From contig JANJWE010000199.1 in assembly GCA_024709705.1 (NCBI GenBank), forward strand, positions 1 through 16,743: a stretch of DNA of 16,743 bases, given 5' to 3'. The notes under the pieces are model-generated. The model had not been told where the DNA came from and ran no database searches. It saw nothing but the letters and a program-made list of their open reading frames with translations. The stretch comes from Flavobacterium sp. Lineage in GTDB: Bacteria; Bacteroidota; Bacteroidia; Flavobacteriales; Flavobacteriaceae. How positions within the stretch are numbered: the first letter of the stretch is position 1; each line of letters opens with the position of its first letter. Position numbers and translations under genes: made by a program. Below, piece by piece: positions 1 through 7,774 of the stretch.

Positions 1-273
1 ATAAACAATGTTTGAACCTCTCAGATTGTAACTTCTGTACCTAGCCGGTAATGCTGCTGAGCGGTGCCATCTTCCGTTTCTGATATAGATAAAACGCTCT
101 GCCGGAACATCATAATACACGTCTATTTCCGGAAGGTAATAATACTGAACTTCAATTCGATCTGCAGGAGCCCAAACCGGAGGCGTACCTAAATTAATAT
201 TTACGGAAACTTGAGCCTGAATGGCATAACCATGTAATATCAATCCTAAAAATACAAATTTAAATGTTTTCAT
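1..273 (-). CDS. Secreted hypothetical protein, N-terminal part (runs off the window)
   Basis: The first 91 codons of a gene running off the left edge, with ATG at 273-271. The N-terminus (MKTFKFVFLGLILHGYAIQAQ, about 21 residues) is a convincing signal peptide ending in an A-Q-A site, so the product is exported to the periplasm or cell surface. The mature part is rich in Tyr, Pro and aromatic residues (YYYLPEIDVYYDVP, then RNGRWHRSAALP). I associate this kind of sequence with small uncharacterised secreted proteins of Flavobacteriaceae, but I know no named function. It is transcribed divergently from rnpA across a 228-nt gap. I see no good TAnnTTTG promoter upstream of it. The reading frame and export are secure; the role is unknown. 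Confidence 0.75.
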   Translation of the reverse strand, partial: MKTFKFVFLGLILHGYAIQAQVSVNINLGTPPVWAPADRIEVQYYYLPEIDVYYDVPAERFIYIRNGRWHRSAALPARYRSYNLRGSNIVY

Positions 274-501
274 AATCTTACGCTTTAAATGGTTTTCTAT
301 AAAATAATTAGCAAAGACCGTGCAATTGTGTTACCAAATTTTTATTTTTTTAAAAAATGTGCCGTTTTTCAACTTAGTTATATTAAGATAAACTTGTAAT
401 TAAGACACTATAAAAAATACAAATTTTGAGCCAGAAACTCAAAATTAAAGGCCTTTTCAACAATTGCAAATTCACTCAAAACCTTTTTGTACTTTTGCCG
501 C
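274..501. other. Divergent intergenic region
   Basis: 228 nt of very AT-rich DNA between the divergent starts of the secreted protein and rnpA. It holds the rnpA promoter at its right end. A T-run followed by an A-run at 345-357 is a simple AT palindrome without a GC stem, so I do not call it a terminator. No RNA gene or small ORF with a credible start was seen. Confidence 0.5.
464..497 (+). promoter_or_regulatory. Bacteroidota-type promoter of rnpA
   Basis: A -7 element TACTTTTG (490-497) matches TAnnTTTG exactly. A TTG at 464-466 stands 23 nt upstream as a -33 element, at the long end of the accepted spacing. The -7 element ends 4 nt before the rnpA ATG, so transcription would begin at or within a base or two of the start codon, giving a leaderless mRNA. 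Predicted from sequence only. Confidence 0.6.
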
Positions 502-876
502 ATGTCTTTCACTTATCCCAAACACGAAAAACTCAAAAGCCAAAAGCAGATTGATTTGCTGTTTTCGGAGGGGAAATCAGTTTCCAAATATCCGTTGCGG
601 TTGGTTTTTGCTCCGGTGGAATTGGAGAACGAGGAGAAAATTAAGTTTGGGGTTTCGGTTTCTAAGAAATATTTTAAAAAAGCAGTCGATCGCAATTACT
701 ACAAACGGTTACTTCGCGAATGTTATCGGTTAAACAAAAGTATTTTATTCGAAAACCTCGATAAACCGTATGCCATGATGTTTTTTTACCAAAGCAAAGA
801 AGCGATGACTTTTGCCGAAATGAACGAAAAAACGGCTCAATTGTTTGAAAAATTTATCAAGGAAATTCAGTCGTAA
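502..876 (+). CDS. rnpA: Ribonuclease P protein component
   Basis: A 124-residue basic protein, the usual size for RnpA. It is the protein subunit that helps RNase P RNA bind and cleave the 5' leader of precursor tRNAs in the cytoplasm. The N-terminal MSFTYPKHEKLKSQKQIDLL and the GVSVSKKYFKKAVDRN region followed by KRLLRECYRL correspond to the conserved RNA-binding segment of the family (usual form K-A-V-x-R-N-x-x-K-R-x-x-R-E). I chose the ATG at 502 rather than the in-frame upstream TTG at 487 because it begins the conserved N-terminus and follows a promoter element ending at 497. rpmH, the usual neighbour in other phyla, is not adjacent; the upstream gene is divergent and unrelated. Family assignment is firm. 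Confidence 0.95.
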   Translation: MSFTYPKHEKLKSQKQIDLLFSEGKSVSKYPLRLVFAPVELENEEKIKFGVSVSKKYFKKAVDRNYYKRLLRECYRLNKSILFENLDKPYAMMFFYQSKEAMTFAEMNEKTAQLFEKFIKEIQS

Positions 877-926
877 AAATTGGTTCGATTGTTGTTGTAC
901 GTTTTTCGAGAAATAAGCGTTTTCTA

Positions 927-1012
927 TTTCACGCAAAGACGCAGAGACACAAAGTATTACATTTAGTATCAAATTTTGAAGTTTTTTTGCGACTTTGCGA
1001 CTTTGCGTGAAA
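927..1012. repeat. Dispersed inverted-repeat element of the 'CACGCAAAG' type
   Basis: Two arms, 927-954 and 985-1012, are inverted copies of one another, with 23 of 28 positions matching by my count and a 30-nt spacer. Both arms begin (outer end) with TTTCACGCAAAG, and the right arm contains three CTTTGC-like units in direct order. Read on the minus strand it encodes the familiar spurious peptides 'TQSRKVAKK' and 'LCVSASLRE'. These turn up as bogus ORFs in many bacterial genomes that carry this dispersed repeat. It fills most of the gap between rnpA and the DUF4349 gene, and its transcript could fold into a long imperfect hairpin. I infer that it is a multi-copy, non-coding element. Confidence 0.7.
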
Positions 1013-1047
1013 CAAAAAATATTGCGTAAACAAAAAATCAAACCATT

Positions 1048-1860
1048 ATGAAATTAGCCATAGCCTACCTTTCCCTCTTGGTCTTTCCCTTGATGTGTGG
1101 CGGAAATCCGGATACTATTGAATATGCAACAGATGCTGTGGAAGAAACCGCTCCGGCAATGATAGACGACAAAGTTGCCTCGGCAAATTTTGAAGCCCAA
1201 ACCGAACAAAAAATCATCAAAGAGAGCCATCTTCGCTATGAAACACAAGATTTAGATGCTACGTATCAGCAAATTATTTCATCTGTAAAGAAAAACAAAG
1301 CTTATGTTCAAAGTGATACAGAAGGAAAAGATTACAATTCCCTTTACAGAACCATTACCGTTCGCATTCCAAATGCTAATTTTGATGCTTTTCTGGCGGA
1401 TGTGGGAAAAGGCGTAGCTTATTTTGACCGAAAAGAAATTTCTGCCCAAGATGTCACAGCTGAATTTATTGATATTGAAGCCCGATTAAAAGCAAAGAAA
1501 ACCTTGGAAAATCGCTACCTTGAATTGCTTTCGAAAGCAACCAAGGTTTCCGAAATCTTGGAAATTGAAAAAGAATTATCGGTAATTCGTGAAGAAATTG
1601 AGGCAAAAGAAGGACAACTAAAGTATTTGCAAAACCGAGTTTCGTTAAGCACCGTGACTATTGAATTCTACAAAAAAGTAGCCAATGCCGAGAAAGCCAC
1701 GGTTTCATATGGCTCTCAAATGTGGAATGCCGTAAAATCAGGTTGGAACGGAATTTCAAGTTTCTTTATTGGTTTACTTCATGTTTGGCCATTTATTCTT
1801 ATTTTAGTGGCTGTTATTCTTTACATTCGTAAAAAATTGAAACGCAAAAACAACCCGTAA
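1048..1860 (+). CDS. DUF4349 domain-containing membrane protein
   Basis: 270 residues. The N-terminus has a short hydrophobic export segment followed by Cys17 (P-L-M-C-G-G-N). This is at best an atypical lipobox, so lipidation is possible but uncertain. Residues about 55-210 form the DUF4349 region, with a long charged coiled coil (about 141-198, rich in K/E/L heptads). A transmembrane helix follows at about 239-260, then a strongly basic tail (RKKLKRK). The expected topology is an exported coiled-coil domain held by a C-terminal inner-membrane helix. The molecular role of the family is not known to me. Its stop codon overlaps the start of the S41 protease gene by one base (TAATG), which suggests translational coupling and a shared envelope job. 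No convincing promoter is visible upstream; the dispersed repeat occupies the leader region. Confidence 0.85.
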   Translation: MKLAIAYLSLLVFPLMCGGNPDTIEYATDAVEETAPAMIDDKVASANFEAQTEQKIIKESHLRYETQDLDATYQQIISSVKKNKAYVQSDTEGKDYNSLYRTITVRIPNANFDAFLADVGKGVAYFDRKEISAQDVTAEFIDIEARLKAKKTLENRYLELLSKATKVSEILEIEKELSVIREEIEAKEGQLKYLQNRVSLSTVTIEFYKKVANAEKATVSYGSQMWNAVKSGWNGISSFFIGLLHVWPFILILVAVILYIRKKLKRKNNP

Positions 1861-3494
1861 TGTCAAAATATTTTAAAAAACGATATGTTCTTCCCGTAAT
1901 TTTTTCGGGCTTTCTTTTTATTGGTTCCAGTTTTAAAGAAGACTTCTTTGAAATTGCTAAACAAATTGAAATTTTCACGAATTTGTTTAAAACCGTCAAT
2001 ATGAATTATGTAGACGAGACCAATCCGGCAGAAATGATGGATCACGCCATCAAAAGCATGTTGGCCGACCTTGACCCGTATACCAATTATTTTAATGAGG
2101 CCGACGTAGTAAAATTTAAAATAAACAACTCCGGCGAATATACCGGAATTGGTGCTTTAATTACCCGAAAAGAGGGAAATATAATCATTAAAGAACCCTA
2201 CAAAGGTTTTCCGGCAGACAAAGCCGGATTGATAGCCGGCGACGAAATTTTTCAAATAGGTGATATTCTTCTCAAAGATTACAAAGAAGATGCTTCCGCT
2301 TTGATGCGAGGGGCAAAAAACACGAAAATAAACATTAAATACACACGCCAAGGAAAGGTAAATCAAGGAGTTATTGTTTTGGATGAAGTAGAAGTAAAAG
2401 CGGTTCCGTTTTATGGAAAAGTAAATGCTACAACAGGATATATTGTGTTATCGCAATTCAACCGTAAAGCTTCATTTGAAACTCAAGCCGCACTTTTGGA
2501 TTTAAAATCCCAAGGAATCGAAAACCTAATTTTGGACCTACGAGGTAATCCGGGTGGATTGCTCAATGAGGCAGTAAACATTTGCAATTTATTTGTACCT
2601 AAAGGTGAAATTATTGTAACCACTAAATCTAAGATTGAAAAACACAATCAAACCTATAAAACTACACGGGAGCCTGTAGATTTGACCATTCCCATTGTCG
2701 TTTTGGTGGATGGAAAAAGTGCGTCTGCCAGTGAAATTGTTTCGGGAGCTCTTCAGGATTTAGACCGAGCCGTAGTAGTAGGCAGTCGAAGTTTTGGGAA
2801 AGGTTTGGTACAACGTCCGTTGGATTTGACCTATGGGACCCAAGTAAAAGTTACCATTTCAAGATATTACACACCATCAGGAAGATGCATTCAAGCCTTA
2901 GATTATTCAAAAAAAGATGCTACAGGAAAAGCAATCAAAACTGAAGCCAAAAACTTTAATGCTTTCAAAACCCGAAAAGGACGAACGGTATATGATGGGG
3001 GCGGAATTTTACCGGATGTAGAACTCGCCGAAACCCAATTGAGTGCGATTGCTGAAGCTCTTCAAAAAAATGATGCTATCTTTAATTTTGCCACTCAATA
3101 TGTAGCCCAAAACCCCAATTTAGGCACTACAATTCCAGTAATAACAGATGCTGATTTTAACCAATTCAAAGCTTTTTTGAAAAAAGAAAACTTTTCCTTT
3201 GATACAGAAACAGAAAAGCAACTTAAAAAAACTTTAGAATCGGCTCAAAAAGAAAAAATTGATGAAGGCATAAAAACCGAATATCAAAACTTACTTGCGG
3301 CCCTTAAAAAAACCGAAGAACAATTATTACAAAAAAACCAAGAAGAAATTAAAGAGCTTATTTTGGATGAATTGATTAAAAGATACCAATACAAAGAAGG
3401 TCTTTATGCCTATTATATCCAAAATAATGCAGAAGTAAAAAAAGCTTCGCAAATATTATCCAATCCTTCAGAGTACACTAAAATCTTGCGTTAA
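1860..3494 (+). CDS. S41 family carboxy-terminal processing protease (CtpA/Prc type)
   Basis: 544 residues. Domain order: a hydrophobic N-terminal segment (about 10-24, signal peptide or anchor), a helical region, a PDZ domain (about 85-170, including GEYTGIGAL and PADKAGLIAGDEI), the S41 peptidase core (about 185-345), and a long charged helical C-terminal extension (about 395-544). The catalytic Ser-Lys dyad is visible: Ser289 in VDGKSASASEIV and Lys314 in GSRSFGKGLVQ. They are 25 residues apart, the same spacing as in E. coli Prc. The LDLRGNPGG motif (226-234) also fits. Such enzymes trim C-termini or degrade periplasmic proteins after PDZ recognition of the substrate tail. The gene sits between the DUF4349 and OmpA genes with 1-nt overlaps on both sides, so the three products are probably made together. 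Substrate unknown. Confidence 0.93.
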   Translation: MSKYFKKRYVLPVIFSGFLFIGSSFKEDFFEIAKQIEIFTNLFKTVNMNYVDETNPAEMMDHAIKSMLADLDPYTNYFNEADVVKFKINNSGEYTGIGALITRKEGNIIIKEPYKGFPADKAGLIAGDEIFQIGDILLKDYKEDASALMRGAKNTKINIKYTRQGKVNQGVIVLDEVEVKAVPFYGKVNATTGYIVLSQFNRKASFETQAALLDLKSQGIENLILDLRGNPGGLLNEAVNICNLFVPKGEIIVTTKSKIEKHNQTYKTTREPVDLTIPIVVLVDGKSASASEIVSGALQDLDRAVVVGSRSFGKGLVQRPLDLTYGTQVKVTISRYYTPSGRCIQALDYSKKDATGKAIKTEAKNFNAFKTRKGRTVYDGGGILPDVELAETQLSAIAEALQKNDAIFNFATQYVAQNPNLGTTIPVITDADFNQFKAFLKKENFSFDTETEKQLKKTLESAQKEKIDEGIKTEYQNLLAALKKTEEQLLQKNQEEIKELILDELIKRYQYKEGLYAYYIQNNAEVKKASQILSNPSEYTKILR

Positions 3495-4318
3495 TGAAAA
3501 TATTTCAAACCTTGTTTTTCTTTTGGATTTGTGCTTTAAACATGCAGGCACAAGAAGAATTGGTATACTCTATTTATTTTCCAACCAACATATCTGAACT
3601 CACGACCGAACAATCAAAAAACATGATTGCTTTTATCCAAAAAATTGATAGTTCGCGTATAGAAACTATTCAAATTTATGGGTATTGTGATGATGTAGGT
3701 CGGGACGATTACAATCGAAAACTTTCTACGGAAAGAGCAAATAAAGTAAAGGAAAACATAACTTCAAATGGCATTACACACAAAGTGATTGTAACAATTG
3801 AAGGCAAAGGCCGGGTTTTAATTGATGATGATATTGTAGAAAATCTACCCGAAGTGCGTTCTAAAAACCGCAGAGTAGATGTTGTACTGAACCTAAAACC
3901 ACTTCCTCAAAAAGAACTCAAAATTCCGGGAGTTTACACCACTTTTACCAAAGAAAATATTGTTGGCGATAGAATCTTACTTTCCGATATGCTTTTTGAA
4001 AGAGGAAGTAGTAAATTAACTGTAAAAAGCAAAAATGAATTGGATAAAATTGCCAAAATGCTTCATAAATACAGAAATATAAATATTGAAATTCAGGGAC
4101 ATGTGTGTTGTACACCACCACATCAGAAAGAAGCCATAGACAAGGATACAAAAAAAAGAAAGCTCTCTCATAATCGGGCTGAGAGTGTTTTTAATTATTT
4201 GGTTTTTAAAAAAGTGCCCAAAACCCGCATGACTTTTAAAGGTTACGGCAACACCAAGCCGTTGGGTGATAATCCGGAATTAGATCGCAGGGTTGAATTG
4301 GTAATTACCAAAATGTAA
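3494..4318 (+). CDS. Secreted protein with two OmpA-like domains
   Basis: 274 residues with a signal peptide (about 1-20, ending N-M-Q-A-Q). Two OmpA-C-like modules follow, at about 24-135 and 160-272. The first has YGYCDDVG (63-69 region), LSTERA and NRRVDVVL, matching the usual GHTDNVG, LS..RA and NRRVE motifs. Asp66 and Arg81 stand where OmpA proteins contact the diaminopimelate of peptidoglycan. The second has GHVCCTPP at 202-209, so Cys205 replaces the Asp, while Arg228 and DRRVEL are kept. An acidic/basic loop is inserted after it. I infer periplasmic peptidoglycan binding by at least the first domain. There is no beta-barrel, so this is not an OmpA porin. It is the last gene of the coupled trio and ends one base short of the convergent acetyltransferase gene. 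Confidence 0.85.
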   Translation: MKIFQTLFFFWICALNMQAQEELVYSIYFPTNISELTTEQSKNMIAFIQKIDSSRIETIQIYGYCDDVGRDDYNRKLSTERANKVKENITSNGITHKVIVTIEGKGRVLIDDDIVENLPEVRSKNRRVDVVLNLKPLPQKELKIPGVYTTFTKENIVGDRILLSDMLFERGSSKLTVKSKNELDKIAKMLHKYRNINIEIQGHVCCTPPHQKEAIDKDTKKRKLSHNRAESVFNYLVFKKVPKTRMTFKGYGNTKPLGDNPELDRRVELVITKM

Positions 4319-4319
4319 C

Positions 4320-4769
4320 TTACTCAATTTTCATTTCGATATGCGGAATATCGTCTTCCAAATAGACATCACTGGTTTGTTTAAAACCCAAACTTTCGTA
4401 AAACTTTTGAAGATACAATTGAGCTGATATTGTAATTTTAGTCTCGTTTATCTCGGTTTGAGTTGCCCAAATAGCCGTTTTCATTAAATCGTATCCCCAT
4501 TTTTGAGATCGGTATTTTAACTTTACGACTACTCTACCAATAGAGGCTTGTTCAAAATAATCGCCGGGTTTGAAAATACGAACATATGCGACAATTTCGT
4601 CTTCAAAAATTCCCATAAGGTGAATTGCTTTTTGATCTTTACCATCTATATCTTGATATACGCAGTTTTGCTCCACTACAAAGACTTCACTTCTTAATTG
4701 AAGGATTTGATATAACTCTTGAGTAGAAAGTTCGTTAAATCGCTTTATTTTGAATTTTAAATTGGGCAT
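4320..4769 (-). CDS. GNAT family N-acetyltransferase, ElaA type
   Basis: 149 residues, a single-domain cytoplasmic acetyltransferase. The ElaA signature is clear near the N-terminus: LRSEVFVVEQNCVYQ followed by DIDGKD (25-45). The acetyl-CoA-binding motif A is SIGRVVVKLKYRSQKWGYDL (76-95), with the R-x-x-x-x-G pyrophosphate loop slightly modified. The C-terminal FYESLGF and IPHIEMKI are also typical. The substrate of ElaA-type enzymes is unclear. I took the ATG at 4769; the GTG one codon upstream is possible but adds nothing conserved. It is the last gene of a leftward run after the DUF4837 gene (24-nt gap), and its stop lies one base from the stop of the convergent OmpA gene. Confidence 0.9.
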   Translation of the reverse strand: MPNLKFKIKRFNELSTQELYQILQLRSEVFVVEQNCVYQDIDGKDQKAIHLMGIFEDEIVAYVRIFKPGDYFEQASIGRVVVKLKYRSQKWGYDLMKTAIWATQTEINETKITISAQLYLQKFYESLGFKQTSDVYLEDDIPHIEMKIE

Positions 4770-4793
4770 CACTTTGGTAATCTGGAAAAGCCT

Positions 4794-5765
4794 TTACAAT
4801 AATTTAACCGATTTAATAATGGCTTCCAATTCATGCATCAAATCACGCTTGGTTTGAGAGGGATTGTAACAAAAACCTTCGAGTATTAAATAGCGATTGT
4901 TTTTTTCGTCTTTCAAGGCATAGTTGATAAATGGTCCGGCCATGTAATCGTTTTTTAATTCCCAGGTTCCTTTCATTTCATACGCTTTTTTCCCAGCCAA
5001 TTGGGTAACAAACAAATAAGGAGCATACGAAGCTTCGGTGACCATAAACGTTTGGGGCAAGGTCCCTTGAATGTGAATTTGACCAATAGAATCGCGCATT
5101 TGAACCATACGGGAAACTACATTGGTGTCTTTTTCGAAATAATTCAATGGCACTTCATAGACTAGTAAACTGGCGTTACCGGAAGGCAATTCCTTTCTTA
5201 TCCAGAAAAACTTTTCATCTTCAATGATATACCGGTAAGCTGTTGGTAATTTCAAAGAGGCTTTAAGTTTGTTTTTAATTTTAGAATCGTCTAGTAACGA
5301 CTTTGAAATCCGTCTTTGATTTTCGGTTATTTCCGTTTTTTTAAATTCTTTAATGATAGCATCGGCATGTCTTTCAATTTGTAAAACCAATTGTTCCACG
5401 TTAGTACCTGAAATATGGGCTACATTTTGGGGTTGTGCAAACTCGTTTTTTCGCAATTCGAAGCCCGATTCTTCTTTTTTTAAAACCACTAAAATATTTC
5501 GGCTATTAGTCATAAAGCCTTCAAAAAGTTGCGGTTCATATTGTTTAATAGTGAAAAGGGGTTCTTCTTGAGGTAAACCATCAACGGGTGCCGCAAATTT
5601 TCTGCGAATACTATCCCCTACTTCGCCATTCCACAATTTGTTTTCAATAATTACAGAAAGATGATTGATTTTTCCGGACGATTCTTTGAAAACCGTATCT
5701 TGTTTGTTTTCGTTACACGAAATTAAAATCAAAAAAAGAGTTCCTAAAAAGGCCAGTTTTTTCAT
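4794..5765 (-). CDS. DUF4837 family lipoprotein
   Basis: 323 residues. The N-terminus MKKLAFLGTLFLILISCNEN has a good lipobox (L-I-S-C, Cys17), so the product should be a lipid-anchored envelope protein. The rest matches the DUF4837 family of Bacteroidota as I know it, including SGKINHLSVIIENKLWNGEV near the start and MTEASYAPYLF-like, GPFINYALKDEKNNRYLILEGFCYNPS and KRDLMHELEAI segments towards the end. No catalytic motif is recognised and the function is unknown. It lies 26 nt downstream of the lytic transglycosylase gene and 24 nt upstream of the acetyltransferase gene, all on the minus strand, so it is very likely co-transcribed with the transglycosylase. A role near the cell wall is an inference from that linkage only. 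Confidence 0.88.
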   Translation of the reverse strand: MKKLAFLGTLFLILISCNENKQDTVFKESSGKINHLSVIIENKLWNGEVGDSIRRKFAAPVDGLPQEEPLFTIKQYEPQLFEGFMTNSRNILVVLKKEESGFELRKNEFAQPQNVAHISGTNVEQLVLQIERHADAIIKEFKKTEITENQRRISKSLLDDSKIKNKLKASLKLPTAYRYIIEDEKFFWIRKELPSGNASLLVYEVPLNYFEKDTNVVSRMVQMRDSIGQIHIQGTLPQTFMVTEASYAPYLFVTQLAGKKAYEMKGTWELKNDYMAGPFINYALKDEKNNRYLILEGFCYNPSQTKRDLMHELEAIIKSVKLL

Positions 5766-5791
5766 GAGAAATAAAATTTAAAGGAATAAAA

Positions 5792-7738
5792 TTAACCGCT
5801 GATTTTTAATTTCATACCCGGTTTAATATTTCCTCCGCTAATACCGTTCCATTTTTTCAAATCGGAAACAGTAACTCCTTTAATTTTTTGTGAAATGCTG
5901 TACAAAGAGTCGCCTTTTTGAACGATATAAACATTTTCTTTTTTGTAAGCTGATTGTTTTTCAGCCTTTTGCGGTTTCGCATCTTGAAGAGCGACTTCAC
6001 TTTTCTCTGCAACTTGAATTTTTAAAATTTCACCGGCTTTGAGTGATTCGTCGGTCAAATTATTCCACTGCATCAGTTCATCAACCGATACTGCGTGTTT
6101 TTGAGCTATAGACACCAGGTTGTCTCCTTTTTGGATAACATAATTTTGAATTCCAACCGAAGTTTCTTCTTTGATTGCGGTCAAAACTAATTTAGCCCCA
6201 ACCTGAATGGTTTCGTCAGACAATTGATTCCACTCTTTCAAATCTTCTTTAGAAACATTATACTTTTGAGAGATTGCGAATAAACTTTCGCCTTTTTCTA
6301 CAACGTGAAAATCGGGAACGTTCTTTTTGGATACATTTGATTTAACTGTGTCCTTTGAAACTATCGCATTTTTAGTTGGTTCGGGCTTAGACGTTTGAGT
6401 GACAACTACAGCTTCCTGGGTAATAATTTTCAAGTTTCTACCCATTGAAATAGTGTTCGTTTTAAGATTATTCCATTTTTTTAATTGCGACAAACTTACA
6501 CCGTATTTTTGGGAAATACCGCCCAACGTTTCGCCGCGTTTTACTTTGTGAAAACGGGTTTTAGAGGTTAACGATTCAGATGTTGTTGCATAAGCTTCGT
6601 TTGAAGTAAAAGGCTTTTCTCGTTTATTAAAATCATAGGCCGCATAGGCATAAATTTTATCCTCGTTTGAAGTAAGTATAGCAATTTTATCTAATGGCAA
6701 CCTTAAATAATGTGGTTTATCAGCTATATATGGAATAAAATCCCTTTTATATGATGGGTTTAAAAACTGCAATTGATCTACCGAAATATCTAACAGGTCG
6801 GAGAGTTGTTTGAATGTGATTTTATCTTTAACCTTGATTGTGTCGGTGGCAAAATGATTGATAACAGGCTTGTTGGGTTTTATGCCGTGTTCTTTGTGAA
6901 ATTCAAAAACATACATGGTTGCCAAAAAAGCCGGAACATAACCTTGCGTCTCTTTGGGTAAAAAGGGTCTTATATTCCAATAATTCTGTTTCCCTCCAGA
7001 TCTTCTGATTGCTTTAGAAACATTACCGGGTCCGGCATTATAAGAAGCCAATACCAAATCCCAATCGCCAAAAATAGCATACATATTTACCATGTATTGG
7101 CAAGCTGCTTCGGTGGCTTTCAATAAATCGCTTCGTTCATCGGTAAATGTAGTTATGTCTAAATTGTATTGTTTTCCGGTAGCATACATAAATTGCCAAA
7201 GTCCAGTAGCACCCGCTTTGGAAACCGCTCTAGGGTTTAAAGCCGACTCTACAACGGCGAGGTATTTTATCTCCAAAGGCACATTATACTTGGCCAATGC
7301 ATCTTCAAAAATGGGAAAATAATATTGAGAAAGAGCCATTAATCTTTCGTAAGATTTCTTTCGATTTTTTAAATAATGCTTGATAATATTTTCCAAACCG
7401 GGGTTGTATTCGATATGAAAAGCCGATTTTGAATCTAAAATTTTCAATCGTTCTTTGAGTAATTCGGTAGACAATTCATAATCCACTTTTTCGTCGGGAT
7501 TAAAAGTTTGTATATCCGAGATCATTTCGTTGTACAAATCCAGATTGCTCATTTCATTCAACCATCTTTCCTCAACACAAGCCGCAATTTCGTGATGAAC
7601 AAATGTTTTCTTTATAGAATCTAAATACGAAATTTTAGGTTCTTGCTGAATGGAAACATTAACAACTGTTGTGTCTTGAGCCAGTAAATTGGCAGCATAC
7701 AACATCAAGGAAAGGATTGTGGTATTCTTTAAATTCAT
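5792..7738 (-). CDS. Membrane-bound lytic murein transglycosylase D-like protein with four LysM domains
   Basis: 648 residues. Signal peptide at about 1-21 (ending L-L-A-Q-D). A helical region is followed by the SLT catalytic domain at about 145-265. The catalytic Glu is Glu164 in YLAVVESALNP, with GATGLWQFM (176-184) and ASYNAGPGNV (231-240) completing the family motifs. A degenerate LysM-like stretch may lie at 305-348. Four clear LysM repeats follow at about 397-438, 478-519, 533-574 and 604-646, each with the pattern V..G(E/D)(S/T/N)L..I(S/A)QK and W N. These enzymes cut glycan strands of peptidoglycan with formation of 1,6-anhydromuramic acid, and the LysM units hold the enzyme to the wall. 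E. coli MltD has fewer LysM units. It is the first gene of a probable operon with DUF4837 and ElaA genes, with its own promoter element in the gap after pgk. Confidence 0.93.
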   Translation of the reverse strand: MNLKNTTILSLMLYAANLLAQDTTVVNVSIQQEPKISYLDSIKKTFVHHEIAACVEERWLNEMSNLDLYNEMISDIQTFNPDEKVDYELSTELLKERLKILDSKSAFHIEYNPGLENIIKHYLKNRKKSYERLMALSQYYFPIFEDALAKYNVPLEIKYLAVVESALNPRAVSKAGATGLWQFMYATGKQYNLDITTFTDERSDLLKATEAACQYMVNMYAIFGDWDLVLASYNAGPGNVSKAIRRSGGKQNYWNIRPFLPKETQGYVPAFLATMYVFEFHKEHGIKPNKPVINHFATDTIKVKDKITFKQLSDLLDISVDQLQFLNPSYKRDFIPYIADKPHYLRLPLDKIAILTSNEDKIYAYAAYDFNKREKPFTSNEAYATTSESLTSKTRFHKVKRGETLGGISQKYGVSLSQLKKWNNLKTNTISMGRNLKIITQEAVVVTQTSKPEPTKNAIVSKDTVKSNVSKKNVPDFHVVEKGESLFAISQKYNVSKEDLKEWNQLSDETIQVGAKLVLTAIKEETSVGIQNYVIQKGDNLVSIAQKHAVSVDELMQWNNLTDESLKAGEILKIQVAEKSEVALQDAKPQKAEKQSAYKKENVYIVQKGDSLYSISQKIKGVTVSDLKKWNGISGGNIKPGMKLKISG

Positions 7739-7774
7739 TGTTTTGTAATGTTTTATTTTTCAGAAAGTTAGGTT

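Noticed and set aside
345-357. T-run/A-run palindrome as a terminator or origin element
   Set aside because: It is a simple AT tract with no GC stem or loop, and such tracts are common in this AT-rich DNA.
487-501. Upstream in-frame TTG start for rnpA
   Set aside because: The extra five residues lie inside the promoter -7 region, and the conserved family N-terminus begins at the ATG at 502.
745-1041. A 98-codon minus-strand reading frame opposite rnpA and the repeat
   Set aside because: Its sequence is the well-known false translation of the dispersed 'CACGCAAAG' repeat (TQSRKVAKK, LCVSASLRE) plus antisense of rnpA. There is no promoter, and rnpA on the other strand is certain.
4770-4772. 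GTG start one codon before the acetyltransferase ATG
   Set aside because: An ATG follows immediately and no sequence signal favours the GTG; the difference is one residue.
5392-5400. TGTTCCACG as a second parS site
   Set aside because: Only the left half matches; the right half continues TTAGTAC and is not palindromic, and it lies inside the DUF4837 coding sequence.
5792-6550. Repeated segments inside the transglycosylase gene as a DNA repeat array
   Set aside because: The repetition is at protein level (LysM domains) with diverged DNA, and is explained by the gene.
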